A stretch of DNA of 64,000 bases from Heliocidaris tuberculata (taxonomy: Eukaryota > Echinodermata > Echinoidea > Camarodonta > Echinometridae): assembly GCA_025618425.1 (NCBI GenBank), contig CM046838.1:15181629-15245628 (forward strand), given 5' to 3'. Made by a program: the position numbers and the translations under genes. The notes beneath the pieces are model-generated. The model had not been told where the DNA came from, searched no databases, and worked only from the letters and a program-made list of their open reading frames with translations. This document shows, one piece after another, positions 10,531 through 21,658 of this stretch; positions within the stretch are counted from its first letter, which is position 1; each line of letters begins with the position of its first letter.

Positions 10531-11021
10531 CAGGGCTGTCAACTTTGGGGAACTGCTTGGAGGGAGATTCATGATTTTTTTTCTCTCGCCTGCCCTCCAA
10601 TTTTGGGGGTCTCTTTTGAAGTCAAAAAATCTCTGACAAGCCAAAAAAAAAAAAGGTCCTCAGCATTTTGGGGTCTCTTTTGAAGTCCAAAAATCTCTGA
10701 CAAGCAAAAAAAAAAAAGTCCTCAGCATTTTGGGGTCTCTTTTGAAGCCCAAAAATCTCTGACAAGCAAGCAAAAAAAAAAAAAAAAAAGGGTCCTCACC
10801 ATTTTGGGGTCTCTTTTGAAGTCCAAAAATCTCTCACAAGCTATCATTTTACACGTTTGGAGGGACGTTTTTTCATAAAGCGGGAGATTTACATGCTTGG
10901 CGGGAGAGCGGGAGGAAGGGCGTTGTGGCGGGAGTCTCCCGCTTTGACACTAGAAGGACGGCGGGAGAATTAGCGTCCTGGTGTGAGACTCCCTCCAAAT
11001 GCGGGAGGGTTGACAGCCCTG
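10531..11021. mobile_element. hAT-like non-autonomous element with 8-bp target duplication
   Basis: Ends CAGGGCTGTCAAC and GTTGACAGCCCTG are perfect inverted repeats. ATATATAT flanks both sides (10523-10530 and 11022-11029). CAGGG-type ends with an 8-bp duplication are typical of hAT transposons. The 491-bp body has no transposase. It contains four tandem units of 61-73 bp, each with GGGGTCTCTTTTGAAG, AATCTCTGACAAGC, an A run and GTCCTCA. The AT-repeat target leaves slight ambiguity in the duplication. A truncated relative lies at 5368. Confidence 0.85.
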
Positions 11022-11029
11022 ATATATAT

Positions 11030-11450
11030 TGCCGTCTGTGAATGCAACAGTGCGAGATATTAGAAGTTAAATACATGTTGTAGATGTCAATAAATGACAT
11101 ATACTAGAAAGATCTATGTCAAGACATGTAAATGACATGTAAATGACATGTGATGACGCTGCACGCCTACTAAAAAGGATATGGCAGGGTTGGAGGCGTC
11201 ATAAGTCATCTGTCTCGCAAATTGTCCTTGATATTAGCATGGAGTTAATTTATCGCAGAACTCCTTGATGTTAGCTAAGACAGCTTCGTGAAACATACAG
11301 CGGACAACTAGCTAACTAGCGCTGAATTATACAAGAACTTTAATAGACATACATGTACATGTATGACGGTTTCAAGAAACAAGACCCAGGCTGCCTGTTT
11401 CAAGAATACAATACAAGTTGATTTTTCAGGCTTCTGCCACTCATAGGCCC
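11030..11450. other. Flank of the BEL element, no gene
   Basis: No coding or RNA gene seen. GGCCC at 11446-11450 is the left target-site duplication of the retrotransposon. Confidence 0.6.
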
Positions 11451-12067
11451 TGTTATTGCCAAGTTGCTGCCTAATTCTTTCTAAGTTATGAATTTGTAGC
11501 TTGGGTCTCTTTTGTCTTATTCATTGCTTTAAAGCCTAGTTTATGCTCACTAGTTCCAAACACGTTCTCTGTTCTTCAATAATATTCTTCAATTTCTTGT
11601 CATCTCAGCTCACTTCACCAATTCATTGCACAGTTTATAAACTTCATGATCACTCACCACTATATATCGATCACGACGTCGACGGTGCATGCACAATCCA
11701 TCACATACCGTATTCATTCTAGTCGCAACTTAGCTGTACTGACACTGTATGCATCCTGTGTATTATAATACATGTGCAACACGATTGGCTGAAAGTTTTG
11801 ACTCCTTTATTACTGTCATGACGAACATAATGTGCACGCAAGCACCGATCGATGGAGGATGAACACATGAACTACATGTATGAGTATGAGTGAATCCAAA
11901 CAAAAGCTTGTGAGAGCTTTAAAGAGACCTTAAAAGTTACTTCGAGAAGAGAGAGTAAGGTTGAAATCTGGTAAAACATCCATGTCCCACAAGCCACAAA
12001 ATTCCTCTTTTTTACAATATCAGTTTTCTGCCGCAGAGGGCGTTAATTGCAACTCATGCCAGTAACA
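11451..12067 (-). repeat. 3' LTR of the BEL element
   Basis: 617 bp, identical in length to the 5' LTR with five substitutions. On the minus strand it begins TGTTACTGG and ends GGCAATAACA. Confidence 0.96.
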
Positions 12068-15000
12068 TCCCGGCCCCTTAATTGTCTTACTTTAAATGCA
12101 ATTACATAATCCTTACTTCAGCTGGTGTTCTAATATGCCTTTCTGGTTTTCTTAATTTACATCTCTCTTAGTGACTGAATTATCTACATGCACCTATGAA
12201 ACAAAGTTTTGCTTCTACAGTATTTTTACAAGTCTTGCAATTCATAAAAAACTGCCCTTTCTTGAATTCAACATGTGATAATGAGCACCTGTAATGACAT
12301 AAACATTTCTGAACCTGGTTTACATGTACTGACTTCAGTCCTGTTCAATATACACATACTGTATAATATCCTTTAAAGGCACGGCATGAATCTCTTTGCA
12401 CTGGACATTAACTTTAAACTGAACAACTGCCTGTTCTGAGTAACTGCATGCAATTTGATTGTAATAGTCCAAAATAAACCGGAGTCAAAGAAATTCTGCT
12501 TATTTCCTTAAATGGTTCTTCAACCTTTTAACACTTTAACAATAACTTGAAAACAATGCAACATAAATGGCAACCAACTGGCTGCATATCAAATGCTTTA
12601 AACATTGGCATACACATCTGCAATGCCATGCACTGTACAATTGGACATCTAAAACATCACTATTTCCATTTGTTTACATCTTGAACTTCTTTGAAATGAT
12701 CAAGCCTAGCATCTACTAAAAATAATTTGCTTCTGGTGATTTATGATAGCTTGCACAGTATCCTACATCCTTTAGACATCATTTTCAAACCTTGACAATA
12801 ACATAAAACTGTGAATGAACACGTCAACAAATGTCAACAAATGTCAACAAATATGATGATACCTATGCTTTCTGCAATACTTATAACATTTTAAAATACC
12901 ACTTACAAAACAATAAATTTGTATTTTTGTATGCCGACAATTTAACAAATCTTGCACATAATAATCGATAACCCTGTTGATTAACAGAAACCAACTCACT
13001 GCCTCATAAACTTAAACCTACATTAATGGAGGTAATGTGAGTCATCCTTCAATTTTCAAACCTTATGGCAAATTTTTTGCTAACATAAACACAATCTTCA
13101 TATCTTCCTTTGATATGCTATGCATTAATTTGCATACTTATTTTAAATTTCATTCCAAATCATAACATTTTAAGCTTATACAACACAACACTGCCAAACC
13201 GTATTAACTTCAAAAACTTGCAATAATGGGAATTCACTGTAATATGAAGTAAAAACATTACAAACCTACATGTACTACCCACTAAACGTACATATGATTG
13301 AGAGCAAACTTTGGGTTCCTTAGATTACTCATGTACAAATTAACAAAAACAACCTTTTTTGGTATATACCTCTTAATTATTTGTCACCACATACATTAAA
13401 TGAATATATGCAGTCTATCAAATCAATAACTGAGCTAAATCACATATTGCAAATTCATCTAACTGCTTAATGTGCTCGTTTAAATGCATGCGGTACATCT
13501 CCTTAACAAATCATGGCTAAAATTCTGAAACTGGAGTCTTATCTATTTATTGTGCATTCAACGACCCATGAAAAATAAAATTCATGTATTGGTAAGGCAT
13601 AAAATATAAACATCTACTCAAGCTGCATTCAATGTTTCAAGCAAATGCAACAGTTACATTGCAGTTCTTCTCTGTACCTGCATCTTCTACAACATTATAG
13701 GCAGCATAATCTACACAAAATAAAATCTTGCTTATTTTGTTACAATTGAAATCAACTGTGCTGTTGCACACACATATTCTCAAATATTCTCAATGTGTGC
13801 ATTGACACCTTTCATCTTTCATTATTACATGTATAATACAAAGTAAATAAATGAGAGTGTGTTGACAAAATTCAAATGAATTTCTTTACTAGTTTTGGAA
13901 CTGTTGATTACTTTCTTATCTGTATTGTCTAACCTATCAGGCATTGACACAAGTAATTACATCACTGAGCTGTTTACATTCACATTTTTTACAAACTTGC
14001 ACAACATTTGAAACAAATTAAACTTAAATCAGCCTTTTTTTGTGACACTGAATTCAACCTTAAAACTGCTTCACAAATCTTGCTTGTAAATTGCTATATC
14101 TATGTTTGAGCAAAAGCCTGCAAGCAGAACATGTGTCAAATAATTATAAACATACTCAAATGTAACAATTTAGCAATTATTCTAAGCTCTACTATGCTCC
14201 ATATTTAGCTATGCATGCATACATGTACATTTATCTCAAAAAAGCATTAACTAGCAGACTTACATTTCTTTATTATCTAATCTGACAGTCCCACTGCAAA
14301 TATCAATTACATTCAGAGGTTTGCAGGGCTAAGATGATTGAACAATGAAATTTGTATAAAACACTGCACCACTTGTGCATTCATTGATGCATACATATAC
14401 TTCAAACACATAAATACAAGTTACAATCATTGTAGACTTTCCTTTGAATATTTGAATCAACTCAAAATCAAAATTAATGATTTACTGCAATATCAACAAG
14501 TCATTCAAATAAAACGTTCACTTTTAGCAAACTTCCATCTAGTCTCTGTTGTAGTCCATGGTTATTGTTTTTGAGCAACTTTGTTCATTTGTTTGTCCTC
14601 AATCTCCTGAAATTCGCTTATAAGCTGGTCAATTTTCAAGTCAATGCTCCAATCCACAATTCTACATCCATGTACTAATTGGCGATGATAATGCACTGCT
14701 TTTCAATACACTTTGATCTGTACGCTATGACTTGTTTTTCAAAACATGGTAACTTAAATTTTTTGCACATGCTCTCCGCTTGATCCAATAATATTGTGAT
14801 CCACTGAGCATAATTTCACAAATTCAACCGATGCTCATGACTGAAAAGCATATTCTGAATAAATGCTTCCAACAATGCACTGATGATAATTCTCCTTTCT
14901 GATGCATATTCGCGAAATAAGCGATTACCTAATGCTCAATTCAATTTAAAACTTTAACTGCAAAATCACAAATCACAAAATTCAAATATCATTCAGATGG

Positions 15001-15292
15001 TCAATCCTCCGTTGGACAAATATCACAAATTGTTGATTCGATGTGGTGTGTATAATTCTCAAACTTCCTTGGCATCATCTAATTCACAAATTTTTTACAA
15101 ATGCAAAGTGACGCTTTGGTTGACTCTTTATTCAGTGCTATGGTTGGTTCCAAACTTTGTGATCCAAATCCAGCTCACAGAATTTAACAAATCGCGATAA
15201 CTGAATTATCCTTTGCACAAATTTGATGCGGCGCTTGGCTCGCGCATCCTTTTCAACAAGCATTTTTATCACATATCCACAATGGTAAATTA
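12068..15292 (-). other. Long noncoding tail of the BEL element between pol and 3' LTR
   Basis: About 3.2 kb with no open frame above ~80 codons on either strand and none resembling envelope or accessory proteins. Composition is AT-rich and skewed: A and C on the plus strand, so T and G in the element's sense. Three tandem copies of TCAACAAATG lie near 12829-12857. BEL elements normally place pol much closer to the 3' LTR, so this is an expanded 3' region. It is inside the LTRs and therefore part of the mobile unit. Confidence 0.8.
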
Positions 15293-17068
15293 CTATTCAG
15301 CTTCCAGCAGCAAGCACAACTTTGTTACTGGTCTGGTAAGTGTTGCAGATTTTGTCTTCATTCTGGCACTGCGGACTAGACCATCTTTGCCACGATACAC
15401 TTCTTCCACTCGTCCCATCTGCCAGGAACATCTAGGCGCGTCCTTATCAGCAATTAAGACGATGTCTCCCACTTGTACATTGCGATTTGGTTGGGTCCAC
15501 TTCTGCCGCTGCTGTAAGGCTGGCAGGTACTCACGTACCCACCTCCTCCAGAACATGTCTGCCAGAAATTGCATCTGCCGCCATCGTCTCTTACAGTATA
15601 CGTCTTTCTCCGAGGAGGGCCCAGGAGGTGGAGTAGTCATCTTGGCTTGTAGTAGGTGACTAGGTGTGATGACATCCAGGTCATTAGGGTCATCTGACAC
15701 TCTGGTTAGAGGCCGGCTGTTTATAATTGCCTCTATCTCACACATCAGGGTATTGAGCTGCTCGTCACTTTGGGTAGTCTTCAAGTACTGCTCGTGTAGC
15801 AAGGCATGGAGGATTTTTCTAATAGTCCTTATTTGTCTTTCCCAGACTCCTCCAAAATGCGATGCGGCTGGTGGATTGAAATTCCACTGTATTCCACGAT
15901 TGCAACAAAAGTTCATGATTTGATCCTGACTCCATTCCTGTAGTGCCTGCTTCAACTCACCACAGGCTCCCACTAAGTTTGTCCCATTGTCTGAGTACAT
16001 TGATTTGACAGTACCTCTTCGACTCACAAATCGTCTTATGGCATCTATGGCAGAACTGGTGTCTAAGCTACTTGCTACTTCCAGGTGTACTGCCCGGCTT
16101 GTCAAACAGGTAAACACTACACCATAACGCTTCTTCATGCTTCGACCATGCCTTGTCTGAAATGGCCCATAATAGTCCATGCCTGTGTGAGTAAATGGAG
16201 GCTCACATACTGCTACTCTTGGGCCTGGAAGGTCTGCCATCTTTTGAGTGTTTGTTTCGGATTGGTACCTCCTGCATGTAACACACTTTCTGATAATTGT
16301 TTTTGCTAGCACACCTGCTCCCACTATCCAGTATTTCTGGCGTAACTCCGCTAGGGTATGATTCAGTCCTTGGTGTGCTACCCTTTGATGAATATGTCTG
16401 ATGATCAAAGCAGACACGTGCTTCTTGGGTAGGATGACCTGATGCTTTGCATTTCCACTGAGGGGAGCATTCCTTAGTCTTCCACCAACCCTTAGTACAT
16501 CATCTTGGAGTTCAGGGTCTAACTTTATGATACTGCTTCCCCTGGATACAGGCTTTCCTTTCTGTCTTAAGGTGTCTATTTCTTCTTGGAATGACTCTAC
16601 TTGCACCCACTGAATGATGGCTACTTCTGCATGACTCAATTCATCTACTGTAAGGCTCCCACTATGCACTTTCTCTGATGACAGCTTTGCCTTTTCCTTT
16701 AATTTGCCCTTGAGTCTAAGCCACCATGAAACTGCCCTTCGTAGCTTCGTCCAATCTGAGAAGTGGTTGATCAACTTGTTTACACTTTGTGTTTCTTCTC
16801 CTGACTTTACAGTCCCCAACATACAGGTTTTCTTGATCTCAAGCTCTTCATCCCTTTCATTGTTGGGTGATTCAGGATCCTTTGGCCATTCTTCTTCAGA
16901 CTTCAGGAGGAATTCTGGGCCCCTCTTCCAGTCATTGTTTAACAGAAATTCTTGTGCTTTCATTCCTCTTGAGCAGACATCTGCTGGATTGAGGCTGGAT
17001 TTAACATAGTACCACTGGTCTGGATTAGAACCCTCATGGATGATTGCTAACCTGTTAGCCACAAATGT
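15293..17068 (-). pseudogene. BEL pol, C-terminal part: integrase
   Basis: About 590 residues, in frame with the upstream pol segment but separated from it by TAG at 17069-17071. The apparent GTG at 17062 is only the first start-like codon after the stop, not a natural start. It contains the end of the RNase H region, an H-H-C-C zinc site (residues ~222-263, ending KCVTCRR), and the integrase core with D296, D358 and E408 (THTGMDYYG, YSDNG, GGVWERQ). A C-terminal domain typical of BEL pol (RWRQMQFLADMFWRRW, then a GDIVLIAD strand) follows. The catalytic residues are intact. Confidence 0.93.
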
Positions 17069-19690
17069 CTAGAATCTCGATGTTGTGTTTTGGATGTAGC
17101 GCAAAACTGTCATGCTGTCAGTCCAGAAGTATGTTTGTTTGACAGGTATTTCAAGCTCCCTCTTTAGCATCTGATCAACCTTCACTGCTACAACTGCTGC
17201 ACTTAGTTCCATCCTGGGAATGGAAACTTGTTTGAGGGGTGCAACTCTTGCCTTGCTCAGCAGGAATGAGCATCTTGTTTCTCCTTTATCATTTTCTAGT
17301 CTTAGGTAGGAGACTGTTCCATATCCGACCTCGCTGGCATCTGCAAAGTGATGCAGGGAGATTGATTCTGACTGCTCATAGGTAACTGGCCTCAAACATC
17401 TTTCTATCTTGAAAGTAGACAACATTGGAAGAATATCTATCCAGTCGTGCCATTGTCTCATCTGGTCTGATGGTATCTCATCATCCCATCCAATCCTTTG
17501 TCTGCATAGGTTTTGGAGTAGTTGTTTGGCAACCAAAATCACTGGAGATACAAAACCCAGTGGGTCATACACAGAACTGACCGTCGACAGTATGCCTCTC
17601 TTTGTTGAAGGCCGTTCCTTGATTTTGATGTTGTAGCCAAACGAGTCTGTTTCAGCGCACCAAAGTATTCCCAAGGCTCTTTCTTGAGGAAGCTTGTCCT
17701 TTTCAAAGTTCAACTCTTGGACTATGACTGCTCGTTCTTCCTTTGGTATTGCACTCAATACAGCCCTGTCATTACTCGCCCATTTGGTGAGGCGGAATCC
17801 TCCTTTTCCACAAGTTTCTTGTAGGCCCTGGGAAAGTTCTATGGCCTTATCCATGGTAGAGGTTGAGTAGAGGCAATCGTCCACATAGAAATTGTGTTGA
17901 ATTACATGTGCGACATCATCTTGTTCACAATCTTCTGCTGTGCGTTTCAAGGCACATGCTGGGGATGAGGTAGCCCCAAGTACATGCACAGTCATGCGAT
18001 GTTCCTGTATTGGTTTCTTGATGTCACCTTCTGGCCACCACAGAAATCTATGAAGATCCCTGTCCTCCTTGGGTATCTTTACCTGTGAAAACATCGCTTC
18101 TATATCAGCCATAACAGTTATGTGATCTTGCCTGAAGCGGGTTATGACTCCAACCAGATTATTTGTCAGATCCGGCCCCTGTAGGAGATTTTGGTTTAAG
18201 GACTGTCCCTTGTATGAGGCTGCGTAGTCGTACACAACACGTAACTTGCGTTTCTGCGGTTGGTATACGCCATGGTGTGGAACATACCAGACCTTGCCAT
18301 CCTCTCTCTGAAGTTCACCTTCTGGTACCAACTCAGCATACTTCTTATCTATCACTTTGTCCATGAATTGCTTGTATTCCTTATGGAACTGAGGCTGGCG
18401 ATTGAACTTCCTTTGTAAATGCGCTAACCTCATTTCAGCTTGTGGCTTGTTGTCAGGCATCTTCATATTTCCATCTTTGAGAGGGAGACCAATCTCAAAA
18501 TGTCCGTCTACATGTTGAATGGATCTTTCCACGGATTCTAGAAACTGCTGATCCTGTCTTGACTTTTCTGGTTTGTCATCAATGACCCTCTCATTGAAGT
18601 CCATGTTAATCATGTTTACTAGCTGTTGACTAATGTCCTCCTTGACAGACACATGATGTGCTGAAATTCTAGATGACTGACTGGATTTGTTGATGCCACA
18701 GACTGCCCACCCAAGTAATGTCCTGCAAGCAAATGGGCCATCATATTGACTGTTGATAACTTCTAGTGGTTCTGAAGCCTTTCGAATGTTGTTGCCTATC
18801 AACAGACCCACTTCTGCATCAATCTCTGGCAACAGAATGCAATGGAGGTATGGATAATCCTTCAACTCTGCTTGTGTTGTGACATCCTCTCTTTGGACTG
18901 GAATTGTGTCTTGCACATACGCTTCCTTAATGTTGAGGCTGTTCTTTTCATTCAAATCCAAAATCTCAAGATCCTTGATTACCTCACACTTTATTACCTT
19001 GTCATCAGTCATGGTTTGCAATTGTATGTTATTGCTCTTTCCATTCAGCTTTAACTTGTCCTTCACTGCCTGTGTGCAAAATACTGCGTTACTCCCATTG
19101 TCCAAAAAGGCATAAGTTTGTGTTTGAATCCCACTTTCCTTTGAGCGGACCACCACAGGAATAACAACAGGGAGACTGCTTGATCCACTGCTAAAACTTG
19201 ATAATGTGCGTTTCACACCATCCACTGTCTTGTCTGTAACAGACGATTTCCCTTCCTCTTCACGCCCTGATGTTTCATTCTCGTTAGGAGAAGCATGATC
19301 CGGGGTGTTAGGTGAGGTAGGGGTTTTCTGGATCTGCTTGTGGAGAACTGTTGGATGAGTCCACTTGCACAATGTACACTTTAACCTGTTCTTGCACTCC
19401 TTTGCCATGTGAGATGATTTCTTAAGACATGAGAAACAAAGGCCTTGTGATTTGCAAAACTCTATGCGTTCCTCATATGGCTTGGCACCTAAATTTCTAC
19501 AAGTCTCCAGATCGTGCGATGACATCTTGCAGTGGACACAATATTTGCTAGTAGACTTCTCTTGATTTGAAATTCCAGTTACATTTGTCGAAAAGCCTTG
19601 TCTTTCATTCTTGACCTTTGAGTGTTGGCCCGTACTGACATGAGTCGAATCCGATCTCTTCTGTTGCCCTTTGATGTCACATATACAGGG
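17069..19690 (-). pseudogene. BEL pol, N-terminal part: zinc knuckles, protease, reverse transcriptase, RNase H
   Basis: The frame is open from about 19690. The first ATG at 19525 falls inside a CX2CX4HX4C knuckle, so it is not the true start. From that ATG: a second knuckle (CFSC...HMAKEC, residues 31-44), a CX2C..H motif, the aspartic protease centre at D142 (AFLDNGSN), reverse transcriptase with D474 (MADIEAMF) and YVDD at 547-550, then RNase H (HHFADASEVGYG; YFWTDS). It stops at TAG 17069-17071 in the middle of RNase H. The downstream segment continues in the same frame, so this is a single nonsense change unless the stop is read through. Confidence 0.94.
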
Positions 19691-20886
19691 TTAGACAGGA
19701 TGCAAGCTTCCTTGGCTACGAAAGTAACCACATCGGCAAACTGGATACATTGTCCCCTTTCTTCCTGTATGTAGTCAGCAGTGTGTCGCCATTTCTCTCT
19801 CAGGCGGTATGGCAGCTTTGAAACCACCATCCTTATATTGTTGCAGTGATCTATTTCATGGCACTGGTGCAAATCCTTAGCAGTGTTTAGTAACTCAGTC
19901 AGGCACAGAGAAAGGCTGTTGAGTTTCCCTGCATCATCTGATTTCATCTCTGGCCAATCTTCTACTCTCCTGATTATTGCATTTGTGATTCTGTATTTGT
20001 TGCCATAGGTCTTCTGAAGAACATCCTTGGCCTGCTTGTACGCTAACTCTGGATCTGTGTTGTACATGCAGCTGCGTACCATTGTATTGGCTTCTCCTCT
20101 GGTAAATTGTTCCAAATAACACAATCTGTCTCTAGGGTTTGTGGTCTTTTCCTCAACACTATGACGAAATGCTCTCATAAATGCATTGTACTGCAAAGGG
20201 TCTCCATTGAAAGGCATCAAAGTTCTCTGAGGTAATGATGCTCTCTGGTGACACTCAACAAGAACCTTGGTTAGGTCATTCTGTCTTTTTATTACCTCTG
20301 TTTGTTGTGTCAAGTATGAAGAAAGGTCAAACGTTGCCTGAGGCTGAGACTCATGTTGTGTGTAACTGTTAATGCTGGCTTGCGCTTGCTGGTCCAATGT
20401 CTTCTCATGGGCTCCAGAAGGGGGAGATGTGCATCCATTCATCTGTCCTTGTGTGGCTGTCATTTGTGCTTGAACTTGTGAAGCTTCAACCTGATTAATG
20501 GCAGCTAGTCTTGCACTTGTTGCAGCTATTTCTGCCTCTAACTCCAACTGTTCCTTTTTTCTCTGTATGAGTTGTATTTCATTTTCTAGTTCATGTTTCC
20601 TCTTAAGAACTTCTGCTTTTACTTTAAGCTCTGCTTGCCTTGCGGCTGCTTCAATCTTAGCCCGAGATGCTGTGCTCTTGCTAGTGTTACTAGTTATGCC
20701 ACTTACAGTAGATTGTGCTCTTTGTTGGGCAGACTTGAGTAAGAAACTTGCATCTGGAAGACCTGCATTAGAGATGTTATCACTTGGTTGCAGTGCATCT
20801 TTATCTCCCATATCAAACTCAAAGTCATGCTCATAGCTTTGAACGTTTCCACTCAGAAGTAGATCGAACCCTGTTGCGTTAAACAT
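19579..20886 (-). CDS. BEL gag
   Basis: 435 codons from an ATG 150 bp inside the 5' LTR. Residues ~60-130 are a charged coiled coil (AKIEAAARQAELKVKAEVLK and following). From ~220 to 400 is the Pao-type gag domain (PFNGDPLQYNAFMRAF; GEANTMV; LSLCLTELLNTAKDL; VVSKLPYRLREKW). Gag should run into the zinc knuckles in one frame. Here the knuckles lie in the -1 frame and the gag frame ends at 19579-19581. The two frames overlap over 19582-19690, so the disruption lies there. A small indel is the simplest cause; programmed -1 slippage is possible but no classic slippery heptamer was seen. Confidence 0.92.
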   Translation of the reverse strand: MFNATGFDLLLSGNVQSYEHDFEFDMGDKDALQPSDNISNAGLPDASFLLKSAQQRAQSTVSGITSNTSKSTASRAKIEAAARQAELKVKAEVLKRKHELENEIQLIQRKKEQLELEAEIAATSARLAAINQVEASQVQAQMTATQGQMNGCTSPPSGAHEKTLDQQAQASINSYTQHESQPQATFDLSSYLTQQTEVIKRQNDLTKVLVECHQRASLPQRTLMPFNGDPLQYNAFMRAFRHSVEEKTTNPRDRLCYLEQFTRGEANTMVRSCMYNTDPELAYKQAKDVLQKTYGNKYRITNAIIRRVEDWPEMKSDDAGKLNSLSLCLTELLNTAKDLHQCHEIDHCNNIRMVVSKLPYRLREKWRHTADYIQEERGQCIQFADVVTFVAKEACILSNPVYVTSKGNRRDRIRLMSVRANTQRSRMKDKAFRQM

Positions 20887-21036
20887 GGCTGCACTTCAAC
20901 TGGACATTAAACTTGAAGCCTGGACCAGGTCCTGGATACTGTAGTATAGCAAGTAGACTAACTGTAGTGCCTTGTGAATGTTACTTTGCTAAACAACTTG
21001 TGCAACAACTAACAGAAATTAGCAGTTTTCAACTAA

Positions 21037-21653
21037 TGTTATTGCCAAGTTGCTGCCTAATTCTTTCTAAGTTATGAATTTGTAGCTTGGGTCTCTTTTG
21101 TCTTATTCATTGCTTTAAAGCCTAGTTTATGCTCACTAGTTCCAAACACGTTCTCTGTTCTTCAATAATATTCTTCAATTTCTTGTCATCTCAGCTCACT
21201 TCACCAATTCATTGCACAGTTTATATACTTCATGATCACTCACCACTATATATCGATCACGACGTCGACGGTGCATGCACAATCCATCACATACTGTATT
21301 CATTCTAGTCGCAACTTAGCTGTACTGACACTGTATGCATCCTATGTATTATAATACATGTGCAACACGATTGGCTGAAAGTTTTGACTCCTTTATTACT
21401 GTCATGACGAACATAATGTGCACGCAAGCACCGATCGATGGAGGATGAACACATGAACTACATGTATGAGTATGAGTGAATCCAAACAAAAGCTTGTGAG
21501 AGCTTTAAAGAGACCTTAAAAGTTACTTCGAGAAGAGAGAGTAAGGTTGAAAACTGGTAAAACATCCATGTCCCACAAGCCACAAAATTCCTCTTTTTTA
21601 CAATATCAGTTTTCTGCCGCAGAGGGCGTTAATTGCAACTTATGCCAGTAACA
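21037..21653 (-). repeat. 5' LTR of the BEL element
   Basis: 617-bp partner of the repeat at 11451. It is followed on the minus strand by a 150-bp leader (20887-21036) to the gag ATG and bordered outside by the GGCCC duplication at 21654-21658. Confidence 0.96.
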
Positions 21654-21658
21654 GGCCC

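Larger units (their letters stand above)
11451..21653 (-). mobile_element. Full-length BEL/Pao LTR retrotransposon
   Basis: Two 617-bp direct repeats, both beginning TGTTATTGCC and ending CAGTAACA, bound a 10.2-kb unit. GGCCC duplicates flank it (11446-11450 and 21654-21658), proving one insertion. Coding runs on the minus strand in the order gag, protease, reverse transcriptase, RNase H, integrase, which is the BEL/Pao order. No envelope-like gene is seen. The LTRs differ at only five positions (about 0.8%), so insertion is recent on the family's timescale. The copy cannot make its polyprotein as it stands because of one frame disruption after gag and one TAG in pol. A purine-rich tract ending at the inner edge of the 3' LTR (12068-12079, minus strand) is the likely polypurine tract. 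No TGG-type primer-binding site abuts the 5' LTR. Confidence 0.96.

Noticed and set aside
12068..15292. Envelope gene in the BEL element
   Set aside because: No signal peptide, no transmembrane frame and no long ORF on the element's strand.
19582..19690. Programmed -1 frameshift between gag and pol
   Set aside because: No classic slippery heptamer; the simpler reading is an indel. Kept as a possibility only.
15213..20836. Plus-strand frames of 60-148 codons opposite gag and pol
   Set aside because: Antisense shadows of the minus-strand retrotransposon genes.
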